A stretch of 64,000 nucleotides of DNA from NCBI RefSeq assembly GCF_014905175.1, contig NC_057793.1:806001-870000 (forward strand), written 5' to 3'. Positions 11,441 to 23,200 of the stretch are shown in pieces (position 1 is the first letter of the stretch; every line of letters begins with the position of its first letter). A program made the translations under genes and the position numbers. This stretch comes from Aphidius gifuensis (lineage: Eukaryota; Arthropoda; Insecta; Hymenoptera; Braconidae). The notes beneath the pieces are model-generated. The model was not told the origin of the DNA. It saw only the letters and a program-made list of their open reading frames with translations, and searched no databases.

Positions 11441-14400
11441 CAGCGCAATATGACGGCGCGAAAAAAATTTCGAAATTATTTATTTAAATATTTTATGGAT
11501 TTTGAAATGATTTAAAAAAAAAAATATGTATAATAAATTTATAAAACTTTATTATTCGCTTGCATGTATGTAGATCATGCTTGATTATTATTGTCAATAA
11601 TATATTGTACATGAAAAAAAAGTGGACTGCTCTATGGGAGGGCCAGGGGGGCATTTTTTTTTCTCTTTTTCATGACATAGACAAAAGAACAAGGCATGTC
11701 GGAAGTATCAAACCGCACGCGTTGCTTGTACACTACATAATAATAAACTTCTCGTTACATTGAAATATATATACACTGACGATACGCACTTGAATGCACC
11801 CTTTGCCCCCTTCGACCCTCTTGGATGTCGTCGGGGTGGCATGTCATCAGCGAATCCTTATAGACCACACTGAGCGCGAAAATAAAAATGAAAAAAAAAA
11901 CCGGTAACCGAAACAATCACAACCTCTTTGAGTTCAAGACAATAGAGGGCAATTTTTTTTTTTTTTTTTCGATTATGAGAGGGTAGAATACACGTGCCCT
12001 TACAATAAAAAAAAATGAAGCTGTGAAGATATTACTACTCATTTAAAAATGTCACTTTTTGAAAAATAAATTTCATAATTTTAATTTATAATAATTTTTC
12101 AATTTTACAAACGAAAAATAATTCAAAAATGTAATTTTTTTTTGCATGTCAACATTCATTGTTTATTAAAATTATAAAATATAAAAATTTAATTTTTAAA
12201 TTATAAATGCAATTGTTAATTTAATACTTAAAATTTATTATTAAAATTTTTATCCAATTTGTTTTTCAACTTTTTATTTTATAAATTGATTTTTATTTTT
12301 TTTTAATTTGAATTTTAAAGTAATTAATAAAATTTTTAATCGATAATTACAAATAAAATATTTTTTAAATTTAATAGAGTATACAATTAATAAAATATTC
12401 CAACGGATTCAAAACATATGTGATGAGTACTTAAATTTCAAGTATTTAAAACATGTGCTACAAGCATTTGTAGTGGTTGCGCGTGTCTCACAATATGTAC
12501 TCAAATAATTTCAAGTACACATTTACTTTTGCAACAATAAAAATCTCTTAAATCCATGATAATAAAATTCATAATTGCCCATAGTCTTTTTTACTCTTCA
12601 TGGAGGTCTAGAAGTTGAATTTCAAGATACAAAATTCAATTGAAATTTGAATAAATCTCGAGTGCGATATACTTGTCTCATCAAATTCAAAAGTAAATCC
12701 AAAGAGAAAAAATAATCTCAAGAAAATAACAATTTAACTTTAACAAAACTCTAATTTAAAACTAAAAAATATTAATTCCTTAATTTACACTTTTGACAGC
12801 TGTCAAAAGAGAAAAAAAAAAAAAAATTATAATAATTTTTTTTCAAATATTGGCCAAAGACGATTGTATTATTAAAAACTTTAATTGACATTTAAATTTG
12901 AATGACATGTATCAATATACCATCATCAATATATCAAACTAAAAATTAAAAATGTCAAACGAATAAATTAAACTGAGATCATTGAACAATGTACATTATC
13001 ATTCGAAATATTAATAAAACAAAATGTCAATTAATCCTGCGCAGCGCAACTCGCAAGTTGCATATATCAATCATTCAACTTGGATAATAAATAAATTTTT
13101 GATGTACAATTTAAGCTGCAATTAGTATACAATGATTAAATATAAATTATGAATTAAAACTGATGATATATATGTCAAGTGCAGTGATTTGATCCTATGA
13201 CAAATTACGTAGCCAGTGTGTATCTTTGCACAATAAATTTTAGACACAATATTGTACATGGCTAGTTGCAAATTTAGAAATTCATACAGGTAAATTTAAT
13301 GTTGTATTTCTCATTTTACCCCCTTATTGTATAATTTATATATAACTAACTTTGTTACAAACAAACGTGTGCTCCCACAAACACAACATGGCTATGAGAT
13401 TATACCACAGGGTGTCATGACACTTGAGGAATTTATGCTTAGTCTGATATCTCTCCACAATTTTCCCCGACATTTTGCATATACACACGCATTATATACA
13501 TTTTACCATTATAATTTTTATTTTTTTTTATTTTGCATTATTTAAGATTACATTTAACATGATTTGTTTGGACAAATTTATACCGCGCATATTTTTTTTT
13601 AAATTTATATTTTTAACAACAGGGTAAAGCTCAAAGAATTATGATTTTTTTCAGGTGAAAAGTAAAATATTTTACAGTGTATAATATATAGAATAAAAAA
13701 AATAAAAATATATTGATAATAATAAAACAAGTTATGCCAAAAGTGAATGGCAAAAGAAGAGAATGCGTGCACGGGGGCGTCGCGTATTTAAAAAAAAAAA
13801 AAAGCATAGCCAATCACAGTAACGTTGTTAGCGTGACATGAAACAATATTTTTGTTTTTTTTTTCTACAATTTATACAAAGCTCCACCTTGTATACACGC
13901 AACATTTAATACTGACTACAGGTACATGACTACACCTCCTTTTTCATCATCACATTTTGATCATCACAATGTTGTAATTTAAATTCTATCATTTTTTTTT
14001 TTTTACACAACGTGCTAATGAGTGTTATATTGTGTCTCATGTTGTTTTTATTTTGAAAAAATCAAGTAAAATAATAATATAAATAAAAGATGAATGGAAA
14101 AAAAATTATACATGTAATTTTTATGGATAAAAAAATCAACGAAAGGGAAAAAATTAATTGACATTGAAGTAGTGTGTAGTGTAAATTATAATAATTATAT
14201 TTTCTTAATTCTAATTATATTATTAATATTATTGTTGGTCATGTGGATAATAAATGTATAAATAATTATAATATTATAATTTAATGCTGATGAGTTTGTT
14301 ATTTTATTGTAGATATTTATTTTAATATGTAGTAGCTGATGTGGAATATTCTGCCACTGTTATTTCTCGGTGACTTGAATTTATTTATTTATCTAATCAC

Positions 14401-15203
14401 TGTACATTAAAAATAAATATGTCATGACGATGTATATGTACATTGGAACGCAGCAATGGATATACTAAAATCACCAGACAATTAATCTGTAAGGCTCGCT
14501 TTGGAGACAGCTTCGATTAATATAACTCTTTTTTTTTTTTTCTTTTTTTCTTTTAATAATGGCTCTCACGTTCTTGCACTACCTGTATATATCAACTTGT
14601 ATACAAAAAAAAAATATATTTATTTATAAATAGAATAAATTTACATGGAAATATTTTTTTTTTTATAATTATATTTTTTTTTTAAATTAAACAGGATTAA
14701 TTTTCATACTCGAAAATAATATCAACATACTTGAATAATATTTTTTTGATAATTTTAAAAAATTAGAAATTAATTTTGAATTAAATTAAATTTATATATA
14801 TTTTTTTTGTTATTAATTTATTTATTTTTATTGTCATTTAACTTTGAAAATAATTTATTTTTAAATATGAAAATCTAGACTATGTAAAACTTGATTTTTT
14901 TTATTTTCAATATTTAAATCATGATTGCAAAATGTTATGCATTTTGATTTAAAAAAAAAAAATTGTCAAGACCTCCTGTCGAGCGTTTAAAATGAAATCC
15001 ATTTGCCAACTCTAATTGGACAGGCAAAGAGAGAAAAATATGAAAAAAAAAATGAGAGAGTAAGAGAGTGCCACACCCAAGTGCCTCTGTATATTGAAAA
15101 TTCAAGTGATTATTACCTTTTTTAAATTGAAATGAAATATATATTTACAATTGTAAAACATTTATTAATTTATAGAATTTTAATTTGAATAATTTAGTCG
15201 TTA
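11441..15203. other. AT-rich non-coding stretch
   Basis: No gene is supported. Patches of mixed composition at 11560-11880 and 13340-13470 have short open frames without other support. A 20-bp perfect palindrome at 12790-12809 is listed separately. Confidence 0.4.
12790..12809. promoter_or_regulatory. 20-bp perfect palindrome, TALE-homeodomain type site
   Basis: CTTTTGACAGCTGTCAAAAG reads the same on both strands. Its core TGACAGCTGTCA matches the dimer site known for TGIF-type TALE homeodomain proteins and contains a CAGCTG E-box. Its use as a binding site is inferred from the motif alone. Confidence 0.35.
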
Positions 15204-16232
15204 CACTGAGAGAAATTTTAACTAAAATTTAAAACCCATGTTGAATAGAAATTACTATACTGCTTTGTAATTTTTGTTTTATTTCTGGAATTGGCCGCGA
15301 GAGATGATATTCTACAATAAAAATTATTTATAAATGTCACACAAGTTAAATTGTTATGCATTTAAGTTCCTGTACAATTTATCTATTGCAGATAGACATA
15401 TTTTGAGTGAGTTATTTGAGAATTCAATTTTAAACAATTTATAAAGAATTACTTTTTTTGATTAATCTCTAGATAATGAGTTATGAGTTAAATAAAATAA
15501 AGCACATACAAATTTGAGTTTCTCGAAGATATACAAGGTGACCAAATAAAAATACTGAACAATTTATAAATATTCTAATACATATAATAAAATTGAAAAA
15601 AAAATATAAAAGTTAGCATAGACTTAAATATTTTTTGCATTATATCGCTTTTGTAAATCTCTGTTGTTTTTTTAAAATACATATAAAGATACCGACTGAT
15701 GAACAAATGATTGAATTGTCATGTAATTTCAAGCATTTCTACAGCCTTTCAAAGCTAGGTATGGGTTAAGCGAGGTTTATTGTTGGTAATTTATTTCAAA
15801 CAATTTATCAAGAAAGAATTTATTAATATTAGTTTCGAGTTTTGAGCGTGTAAAAAAAAATGTGCCGGAATTGATTGCCGTTCTCCGTGAATTAGCAGCA
15901 AACTGCCGAACTTATCACAAAAATGTCCAATCTTAAATTAAAATTTATAATAAAATATATAGTAAAATTTAAAACTAGAAAATTTCAATCTGTTGAATTT
16001 ACTGTGAGTTTCGTGAATTTAGTCATTTTTAAAGAAAACTACAATAAAATTCATGTAATTTTATGGCTTAGTGTTGTATATAGTCAATGGCCAAATTTTT
16101 ACATAACCTTTATTGTAAAAATTATTATCAATAATATAAATTAATTTACAAATCGAGGAACGCAGTTTTTACTATTCGCTTTGTAATTTTTTCTTATACG
16201 TTTGTAATTTTTAGTTAAAATTTCTCTCAGTG
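15204..16232. mobile_element. 1,029-bp element with 24-bp terminal inverted repeats, TA target
   Basis: The left end CACTGAGAGAAATTTTAACT continues as AAAA, and the right end (16209-16232) is its exact reverse complement for 24 bp. TA lies on both sides (15202-15203 and 16233-16234), as expected for a Tc1/mariner-type TA insertion. No transposase frame is present; the longest inner frame (15923-16144) is A/T-driven. It is therefore a non-autonomous DNA element, and the superfamily is inferred from the TA target only. Confidence 0.7.
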
Positions 16233-19200
16233 TATTATAATAATTTATATATTAAAACAAGCAACATGTTTCAAACAAGTTTTTATGATTTTTAATGAAA
16301 ATAATTATAAATTATTTATTTAAAAAATAATATTAATAATTGGTTAATAATATCATAAATAAATAATTTATTTATAAATCTTTTAGTTTTTTATAATTTT
16401 TGCTTTTTTCCAATCAGAGCAATTTTTATTTTTAAATTTATAAATTGCATTTGTGAATTTATTTTTCGAATCTTTACGGTATTTCTCCCTGAAGCAGTAT
16501 TGCAAATTTTCAGGGTTCAAAAATGCGTTATAAAGAATCAAAAGACGAAGAGACCTGAGAAAAAATAAAAGCAACAATATACAAAATTCAAGATTTCTCG
16601 AAGATATACAAGGTGACCTCGTTGAATAAATCGAGTCGTGAGAAAAATATATTTAGACGAACAATAAACAATTGAAAAAAAAAAATATAAATATATAGAT
16701 AACATAAAAATGTATTTAAGCAGGTATATATATTTATGATGTATCAAGTAATTTTATATTTCCTTATTTTTTTTCAACATTTACCATGAATTTATATTAA
16801 AACAAATTTAAATATATTGTGAAAAATTTTGTTTAAAAATGAAAAAAAGCTATATATAAAAAAACTATGTCTATTTTATTTTTGTTTATTTTTGAATGAT
16901 CGATACGATCGAGAAAGAGAAGGATCAAGCCAAAGAGAATCTTCAAAAACTTGAACAAACTTTTAAAAAAAATTATAGAAAAAAAATTCCATCAAAAAAA
17001 TATGGGTGTCGCATGATTGAGAGCTTGTTCTCGTACATCAATATATAAAATGGCTGATCGATAAATTGATAGATTATTATTTATTATATTTAAAAAAAAA
17101 AAAACAAGCTTGAATGTATTTTTATTTAATTATACATGAGTTGTAGAGCTATCATAAAAAAGCTCCAAATATTATCATCAAACAAAATAATCACTTGAAG
17201 GAAGCAAGCCTTGTCTAAAATATTAACCTTAAGATAATGATGAAAACATTTTCTTGTCTAAATAGATCAAGTTTCATAGATACTGCCAGAAAACTAAAGA
17301 CCCCAATTATCTAAGACTTGTTTCGAACGAATTTTTATTGAAACATCATTAACCCTAAAATTTAAAACTCACATTTACTTTGATATAATTTATCAATGAC
17401 TAAATGACAATTTAAAAAATTTAATCCATCATTTAGGTATTTTTTTAAATCTTGGGAATATTGGAAATAAAAAAAATATTAAAAACTATTTGATTTTTCA
17501 TGTGTCACACGCGTCTAAATATTATATCCACAAAAAAGTCATGAATTAAATTCTTAATCCAAAATTAATCGTATCATGTCCTCACCCATAAATGCAAATG
17601 TACTTAAGCTTTACTCTTCTACGTGAAGCTGTATATATGTATATAGGAAATTACATAATCCAACCATTAAGGGTGACTTTGTTCACCCTAAAATTCAGGG
17701 GAGTTACATGATATTTTCACGTATATTTCTTCGTCTGACAATGCAGTGGGCGGTATGTGGGTATATGTGTGTGACTCGTGCACGTCATAAAGCATCGATA
17801 CATCAAGCTTTGCATGCCTGATATGGGAAAGCTTGTGCACAAAAACACCCTATTCAAAATTTACTATTTTCTAGCATCTAAGTACCAAAATTACGACAAG
17901 ACATAAGTCTCATTGATAGGGTGCAGCTATTAAAAAAATTTCAAAAAAAAAAATAAACAAAAATCACTGGGAAAATTATATTTAAATAAAAATTTATAAT
18001 TTTTTTTTTTTATCTTAATTTTATAATCCTAATATTATTTAAAATTAATAATAATATTATATTTTTTTAATTATTTATTCATGGTATTATAATTTATTTA
18101 TTAAGAAGTGAAATTTAAAACTTGAAAATTTTTGTAACAATGAAAATGCTGTCAAAGGAAAATTGGGAAAAACTTTTGTAAATAAAGGTGTAATTGAAAA
18201 ATAAAATAGACAAATCAATGGTGCTACCTAAGCAAATATTATTTTTTTTTTTTGAAGTAAAGAGTAAAGTGGATGACACCCTGTTGATGTCGCTGACTTT
18301 GCAGCTGAGGATTTACTTGGAAGCCAGCTCGCTTGACCTGGAATTTTTCTCTTGACACTGTCAAGGGTGCAAACGGCACGTGTTATATATATATTTTCTT
18401 TTTTTATATTTATTTTTTTTTTTTTCTCACTTAAAGCCATTGTGGGATCATTTCAAAAAGGGCGTTCAAAGTCGACGTCAGCAGCGATATCAATAATCTT
18501 TTACAAAGCATCTCATGACTTTGAAATAAATAAATAAATAAATATTAAAAAAAAAAAAAAAATTAGTATACAGTGTGATGTAGAATTGAGGGAGGAGAAA
18601 ATTAATGCTTTAGGCAAATAAATAGTTTACAAGTTACAGATGTAAAAATTGCAATATATCCAGACACCCTAGCACCTTCAATATTCTGACTAGAAAAATT
18701 TATTGTACACGCGAGGTAACTGTTCACGCCCCCTGAGAAAACGGTATCTTCATCTTAAAAACCAAGAGGATAAAGAGGTGGAGGAAAAGGAGGACGTATA
18801 TACCCGCCTGTTTTTTAAAACGGCAAAAGGGAATCATTTATATACATGTATACATTCTGACATTTAAAATAAAAAATAAACTAAATCTTAAATTAACCAT
18901 GTATAAGAAAATAGAAATAAAAAAATAATAAAATATTTATCTTTATGCTCTATATTTATTTAAATAATAGAAAAAAAAAATTTTTTTTTTTTAAATAAAA
19001 AGTTATAAGTATATTATAATAAAATAAAAAAAATCAAATAAATGAAAATTTAAAATATTAAACATTTTTTTTTTTTATATAAAGTTTAAAAATAGAAAAA
19101 AATGAATTTAATAATTAATTTTTAGAAAATAATATATTAATAATTTTAGGGAATAATTCAATACAATTAATTTGAAATAATATTATTTTAAATATTTAAT

Positions 19201-19500
19201 TTATTATTGAAAATGTATTATGAATATTATTGAAGAGATATTGAGGCTATGAATGTATATCAAATTGGAATATCTACTTCGTGCGACAAATGATTGACCT
19301 TTATCTACACGACACAAATTGCATATGTGTTCAACTGATTTTGATGGTCTCTATATGTACGTGTATACAATTATATCAATAATTTTGTTAATCAGCAATT
19401 CAATCAATGTCCTACTTTATACAATCAGTATAATAATTATGTTACATTTATTTCATTCTAAACTATATCTATATTTCTTCTGAATTAACATACTACTAGT
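16233..19500. other. AT-rich non-coding stretch
   Basis: No gene is supported. At 16594-16618 there is a copy of a 25-bp sequence also found inside the neighbouring element (15519-15543). A more balanced island at 18255-18510 contains CACGTG and open frames on both strands, but no exon is convincing. Confidence 0.4.
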
Positions 19501-19556
19501 AATAATACGTTTAAAAAATTTCTGATGCATGAAATTTTAAAATAATTAATCAGAAG
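19501..19556 (+). repeat. Direct repeat flanking the first ten-cysteine gene, left copy
   Basis: AATA(A)TACGTTTAAAAAATTTCTGATGCATGAAATTT, continuing to TTAATCAGAAG, recurs at 21762-21815 in the same orientation. The two copies bracket 2.2 kb holding the gene at 20328-20642. Confidence 0.7.
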
Positions 19557-20327
19557 GTTTTATGTATACATTTAAATTTTATTTTTATAACTATTTCATT
19601 ATCATATTGCTAAAAAGCATCAAAAAATAATTAGACACTTGTTTTTTTTTTCAATTTCGTATTTGTAAAGTGTACAAATCTGTAGAAAAAAATCAAAATT
19701 TAAATTAAGAGTTTTAAAAGTATACTTGTATACAAGCGCAAACGTACCTATACTCCCTATGCTTACGTGTTAAAGTTTTCAACTTTGACACTAATTATCT
19801 GGATTTTGACGCAGAGGAAAATTACGAAAAAATTCCACCAAATAGATAATTATTTCATTTAAACATTAAAAAAAAAAAATCGAAAATTAAATTACGGGAA
19901 TTTCATTTGAAAACAACCTTAAGGTAATCAAAAATTTTTTTTTTTTTTATTATTATCATTTATTTAATAATAATTGTATTTATTGATTTTTTGTGCTGTT
20001 CCAGAATATACATTTTTCAGTACATAGATTATATATTATTATAATTTTTTTTATTTTATATTTATTAATTACCCCGTGCTTTTTATTTTAATTTATATAT
20101 ATACTTTCACCATTTAATTTATATATTGTTAGTTTATTTTATTCAATTTTAGTTTTAATTTTGTTTCGATAAATTTTTTTTTTTTTTATATTTTTACATT
20201 TGTATATATTTTTTAAAATTTTCAAATAATATTTTATAATAGCTTTTTAGCAGAATATAATTGACCAAAATTAACCTGATTATATATTAATCGATAATTT
20301 ACGGAAAAATTTATCTCGAGTTGACTA

Positions 20328-20642
20328 CTATACGCTGTAAACACATTGTTCTTCACAACTCCAGCAACTACCGCAATTTTTCCATGTTTCGCAATTTCCA
20401 CTAAGACGTTCATCAAATGAACTACTATGATAAGGACTTTTTGTGTAACACCATCTTGAAGCCTTTGAGTCACAATATTTCCAACATCTTCCTTTATCAC
20501 ATCCAAAAGTCTGGCAATCGGATAACATTGAAATATTTGGTTCATACGTGTGATCGTCAGATGAATCAGTTTTTATATAATTAAATTCAAAACAAATAAT
20601 TATTAAAAAAACTAAATATGCAAATGAAAATTTCATCTTCAA
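20328..20642 (-). CDS. Small secreted ten-cysteine protein, copy 1
   Basis: A 104-residue protein from one coding exon. Residues 1-25 form a hydrophobic signal peptide (LVFLIIICF core). The mature part has cysteines at 43, 48, 53, 57, 65, 84, 90, 93, 96 and 100, with CWKYC, WCYT and WKNCGSCW motifs. A 5' leader intron is visible: donor ACAA/GTAAGT at 20866/20865 and acceptor TTTATTTTCAG ending at 20700. The paralogue at 31191-31505 has the same signal peptide, cysteine spacing and leader intron, which supports a real gene. The even cysteine count suggests five disulfides outside the cell. I do not recognise the family with certainty; small Cys-rich insect defence, cuticular or venom-gland proteins are possibilities, not findings. 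A longer frame overlapping its 3' half in another phase lacks such support. Confidence 0.8.
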   Translation of the reverse strand: MKMKFSFAYLVFLIIICFEFNYIKTDSSDDHTYEPNISMLSDCQTFGCDKGRCWKYCDSKASRWCYTKSPYHSSSFDERLSGNCETWKNCGSCWSCEEQCVYSV

Positions 20643-20907
20643 GTATAGTTTTTTTTTTTTTCTTTTTTTTTAAATTATTAAATTTTTAATATTATTTTAC
20701 TGAAAATAAACAAAAAAAAATTATATTATTATTATATATTGTTAATTTAATATAGTATTTAAAAATTATAAAACAATTTAATTTTTTTTTTGTTAATAAA
20801 GCTTTAATTAATAAACAAAAAATAAAATTATTTTATTTTTTTTTTTAAAATGGTTTGTAACTTACTTGTTTTTGATGCGTATTGTTATTAACTTTTTGAA
20901 TAAAACT

Positions 20908-20941
20908 ATACTTTATTTTCTTCTTTAAATACCCTTCTTTG
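20908..20941 (-). promoter_or_regulatory. TATA-type promoter of ten-cysteine gene copy 1
   Basis: On the minus strand TATTTAAA (20934-20941) lies about 70 bp upstream of the leader-intron donor (20866), placing the start near 20910. The paralogue has an equivalent TATTTATAAA box in the same relation to its donor. Confidence 0.5.
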
Positions 20942-21761
20942 ACGACGATTATATAACGATATTTTTAACTTATCGTTTTATTACGCAACAATTATAGATA
21001 TAAAAAAATTGAAAAATAAAAACAACAACATATTTATTTTGTTATGTGAATACTTGTTTTTTAATTGTTATCAAACTTTTTTAAATGGAAGGTCAAAGTA
21101 TATTTAATTGTTATACCAACTGCAATTTTCTATTTTAAAAATGATAAAATAAACAAAGTATAATCCACGTGTCCAGAAGGTTATATGAAAAACAAATTAT
21201 ATTTTACAAAAACTTGAGTAAATTGGAGCTGAATTTACCGTTTTTTTATTTTCTTTTTTTTATATTTTATTTTTTTTTACAAACTTTATACAATACTTTT
21301 CCATATCGCTATTTTCAAGGATACCAATAATTTGTTTTTACTTTTAAAATGCTTCATCAAGGCTATAAATTTTTTTTGTTAAATAATTTTTTTATAAATA
21401 ATTAATAATATAATATTTCCATATAACATGTACATATTACTTTTATTATTGCTAAAAATAATTAAACAGATTTTTTGTATTTTTAAGATTAAGACAATCA
21501 AAAAATATCAAGGTTGTTAATTTTTTTATTAATTAATTTTTAATAATAATATTTATAAATAAATAAAATATATTTAACATTATGTAATGCATATCTGTGA
21601 ATATTGACAATGAGGCAAGGTATTTTTCTGTTATTTTTTTTACAGTCACTCAATAGTGTTCAACCACTAAATTGCATTAAATAAACTTAGCCACTATTTT
21701 AAATATATTATTATCAATATTGTATATTAAACGTTTTCATTTATATTTTTTTGCTATTAGC

Positions 21762-21815
21762 AATAACACGTTTAAAAAATTTCTGATGCATGAAATTTAA
21801 AAATTGATTAGAAGA
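21762..21815 (+). repeat. Direct repeat flanking the first ten-cysteine gene, right copy
   Basis: Second copy of the 19501-19556 sequence, with a few substitutions and a small gap. It shares TTTCTGATGCATGAAATTT and the following TTGATTAGAAG. Confidence 0.7.
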
Positions 21816-22840
21816 TAATATATGCTAGTAAATAGACAAGAGTTATTCAGATCTCGAGTGTTGATTTAATTTAAAAAAAAAAAGAAAAAATCAGTGAAAT
21901 GGATATTTGTGGTGTAATGTGATAAATCAATGAGTAAACCATCCCTGACTAAATTGACTTTGTATGATTATATATAGAGAGAGAGCTGCTACATAGGGTG
22001 AAGTATCAAGAGGGGTGAACATTGATGTGGTTACCGGTGTGAAATATTCCCATGGGGGGGTCCAAGTATAAAAAAAAATAACAAAAAATCATTCAAAAGA
22101 AAACAGACGTACTTGGGATAAAAGGGGAAAAACTTTATATCCCCTATTGATGAAATATTTTATCATGCAATATGTTAAATGTATACATTCACTTGTTAAA
22201 ATAAAAGACCAGAAAAACACACTTATCTTGGATTTAAATATATGATAATAATAATATGCAAGAATTTAAAAACCCCTAGGTAAAAATTATATGTAGTATG
22301 TAAATTTCTGAGCATTTTAATATGAAGAAGTACTTTTCTAATCACAGTGCTGGTTGTTGTATAAATCAAATTGCTATGTCATTTTAAAATCACAATTCAA
22401 AAGATAATAATAACCTAACGGGGAATTAAAAAAAAAAAAAAAAAAACAAATTGGCAAGAGTGCGAATGAGGGAAGAGCTGTTATTTGGGTGTATATTTGG
22501 CCCTCCGGACAATCACACTTTCTTTATTCTCTTTATCTTTTTAACATTCATTATATCATTTTTCATTTTGTAAATTTACACGTGCCAAATACAATGAAAC
22601 AAATTAATATAAATTATTTTTAATATTTTTTTTTTGAGTTTGTATATTATTAAGTTTTATTGGTTTTTTTTTTTTTTTAGTTATTTTTTTGATAAATCAT
22701 TGTTTGATTGAATATTTTGATTGGAAAATTAATTTTTTTTTTGGGGAAGTAGATTAATTATAACAAATATTGTTATATTATTTTTTGTGTAAAAATTTTA
22801 CTAAAAATTCAATAATTAAATTAAACTAATTAATAAAAAA
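21816..22840. other. AT-rich non-coding stretch
   Basis: Patches of mixed composition at 21950-22070 and 22440-22520. No gene or RNA is supported. Confidence 0.4.
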
Positions 22841-22844
22841 AAAA

Positions 22845-23190
22845 ATAAAAATAGATGAAATTAAATTTTAAAAATTTTAGAATAATAATATTTAGGTGTT
22901 GTTTCAATACTAGTAGCATAATTTCATGATATTTTTGCATAGAATTATTTTTTTTTTCAAATGGTATGGATCGTCGAAATTATAGAATTTCGTCTCAAAA
23001 AAATATAAAAGTGGAAAAAAAAATAAAAATAGTAAAAATTAAATAATGAAATTTTTAGAATAATTATATTTAAGTGTTGTGTAAATTATAAAAGCATAAT
23101 TTCATGAAAAACCTATGTAGAAATTTAATTATAAAATTGAAAAAAAAATAAAAAAATTAATTTCAAAAATTTTTAGAATAAAATCATTTA
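22845..23190 (+). repeat. Dispersed ~180-bp repeat family, locus 4
   Basis: Two units and the start of a third. Shared blocks are GAAATTAAATTTTAAAAATTTTAG, ATTTAGGTGTTGTTT, AGCATAATTTCATGA and ATGG-ATCGTCGAAATTATAG. The last is the block that forms the palindrome in locus 1. Same orientation as the other three loci. Confidence 0.65.
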
Positions 23191-23200
23191 GTTGATTTTA

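Noticed and set aside
20234..20545. 103-codon minus-strand frame overlapping the ten-cysteine gene
   Set aside because: Another phase of the real gene. The signal peptide and cysteine pattern, conserved in the paralogue, are in the frame of 20328-20642.
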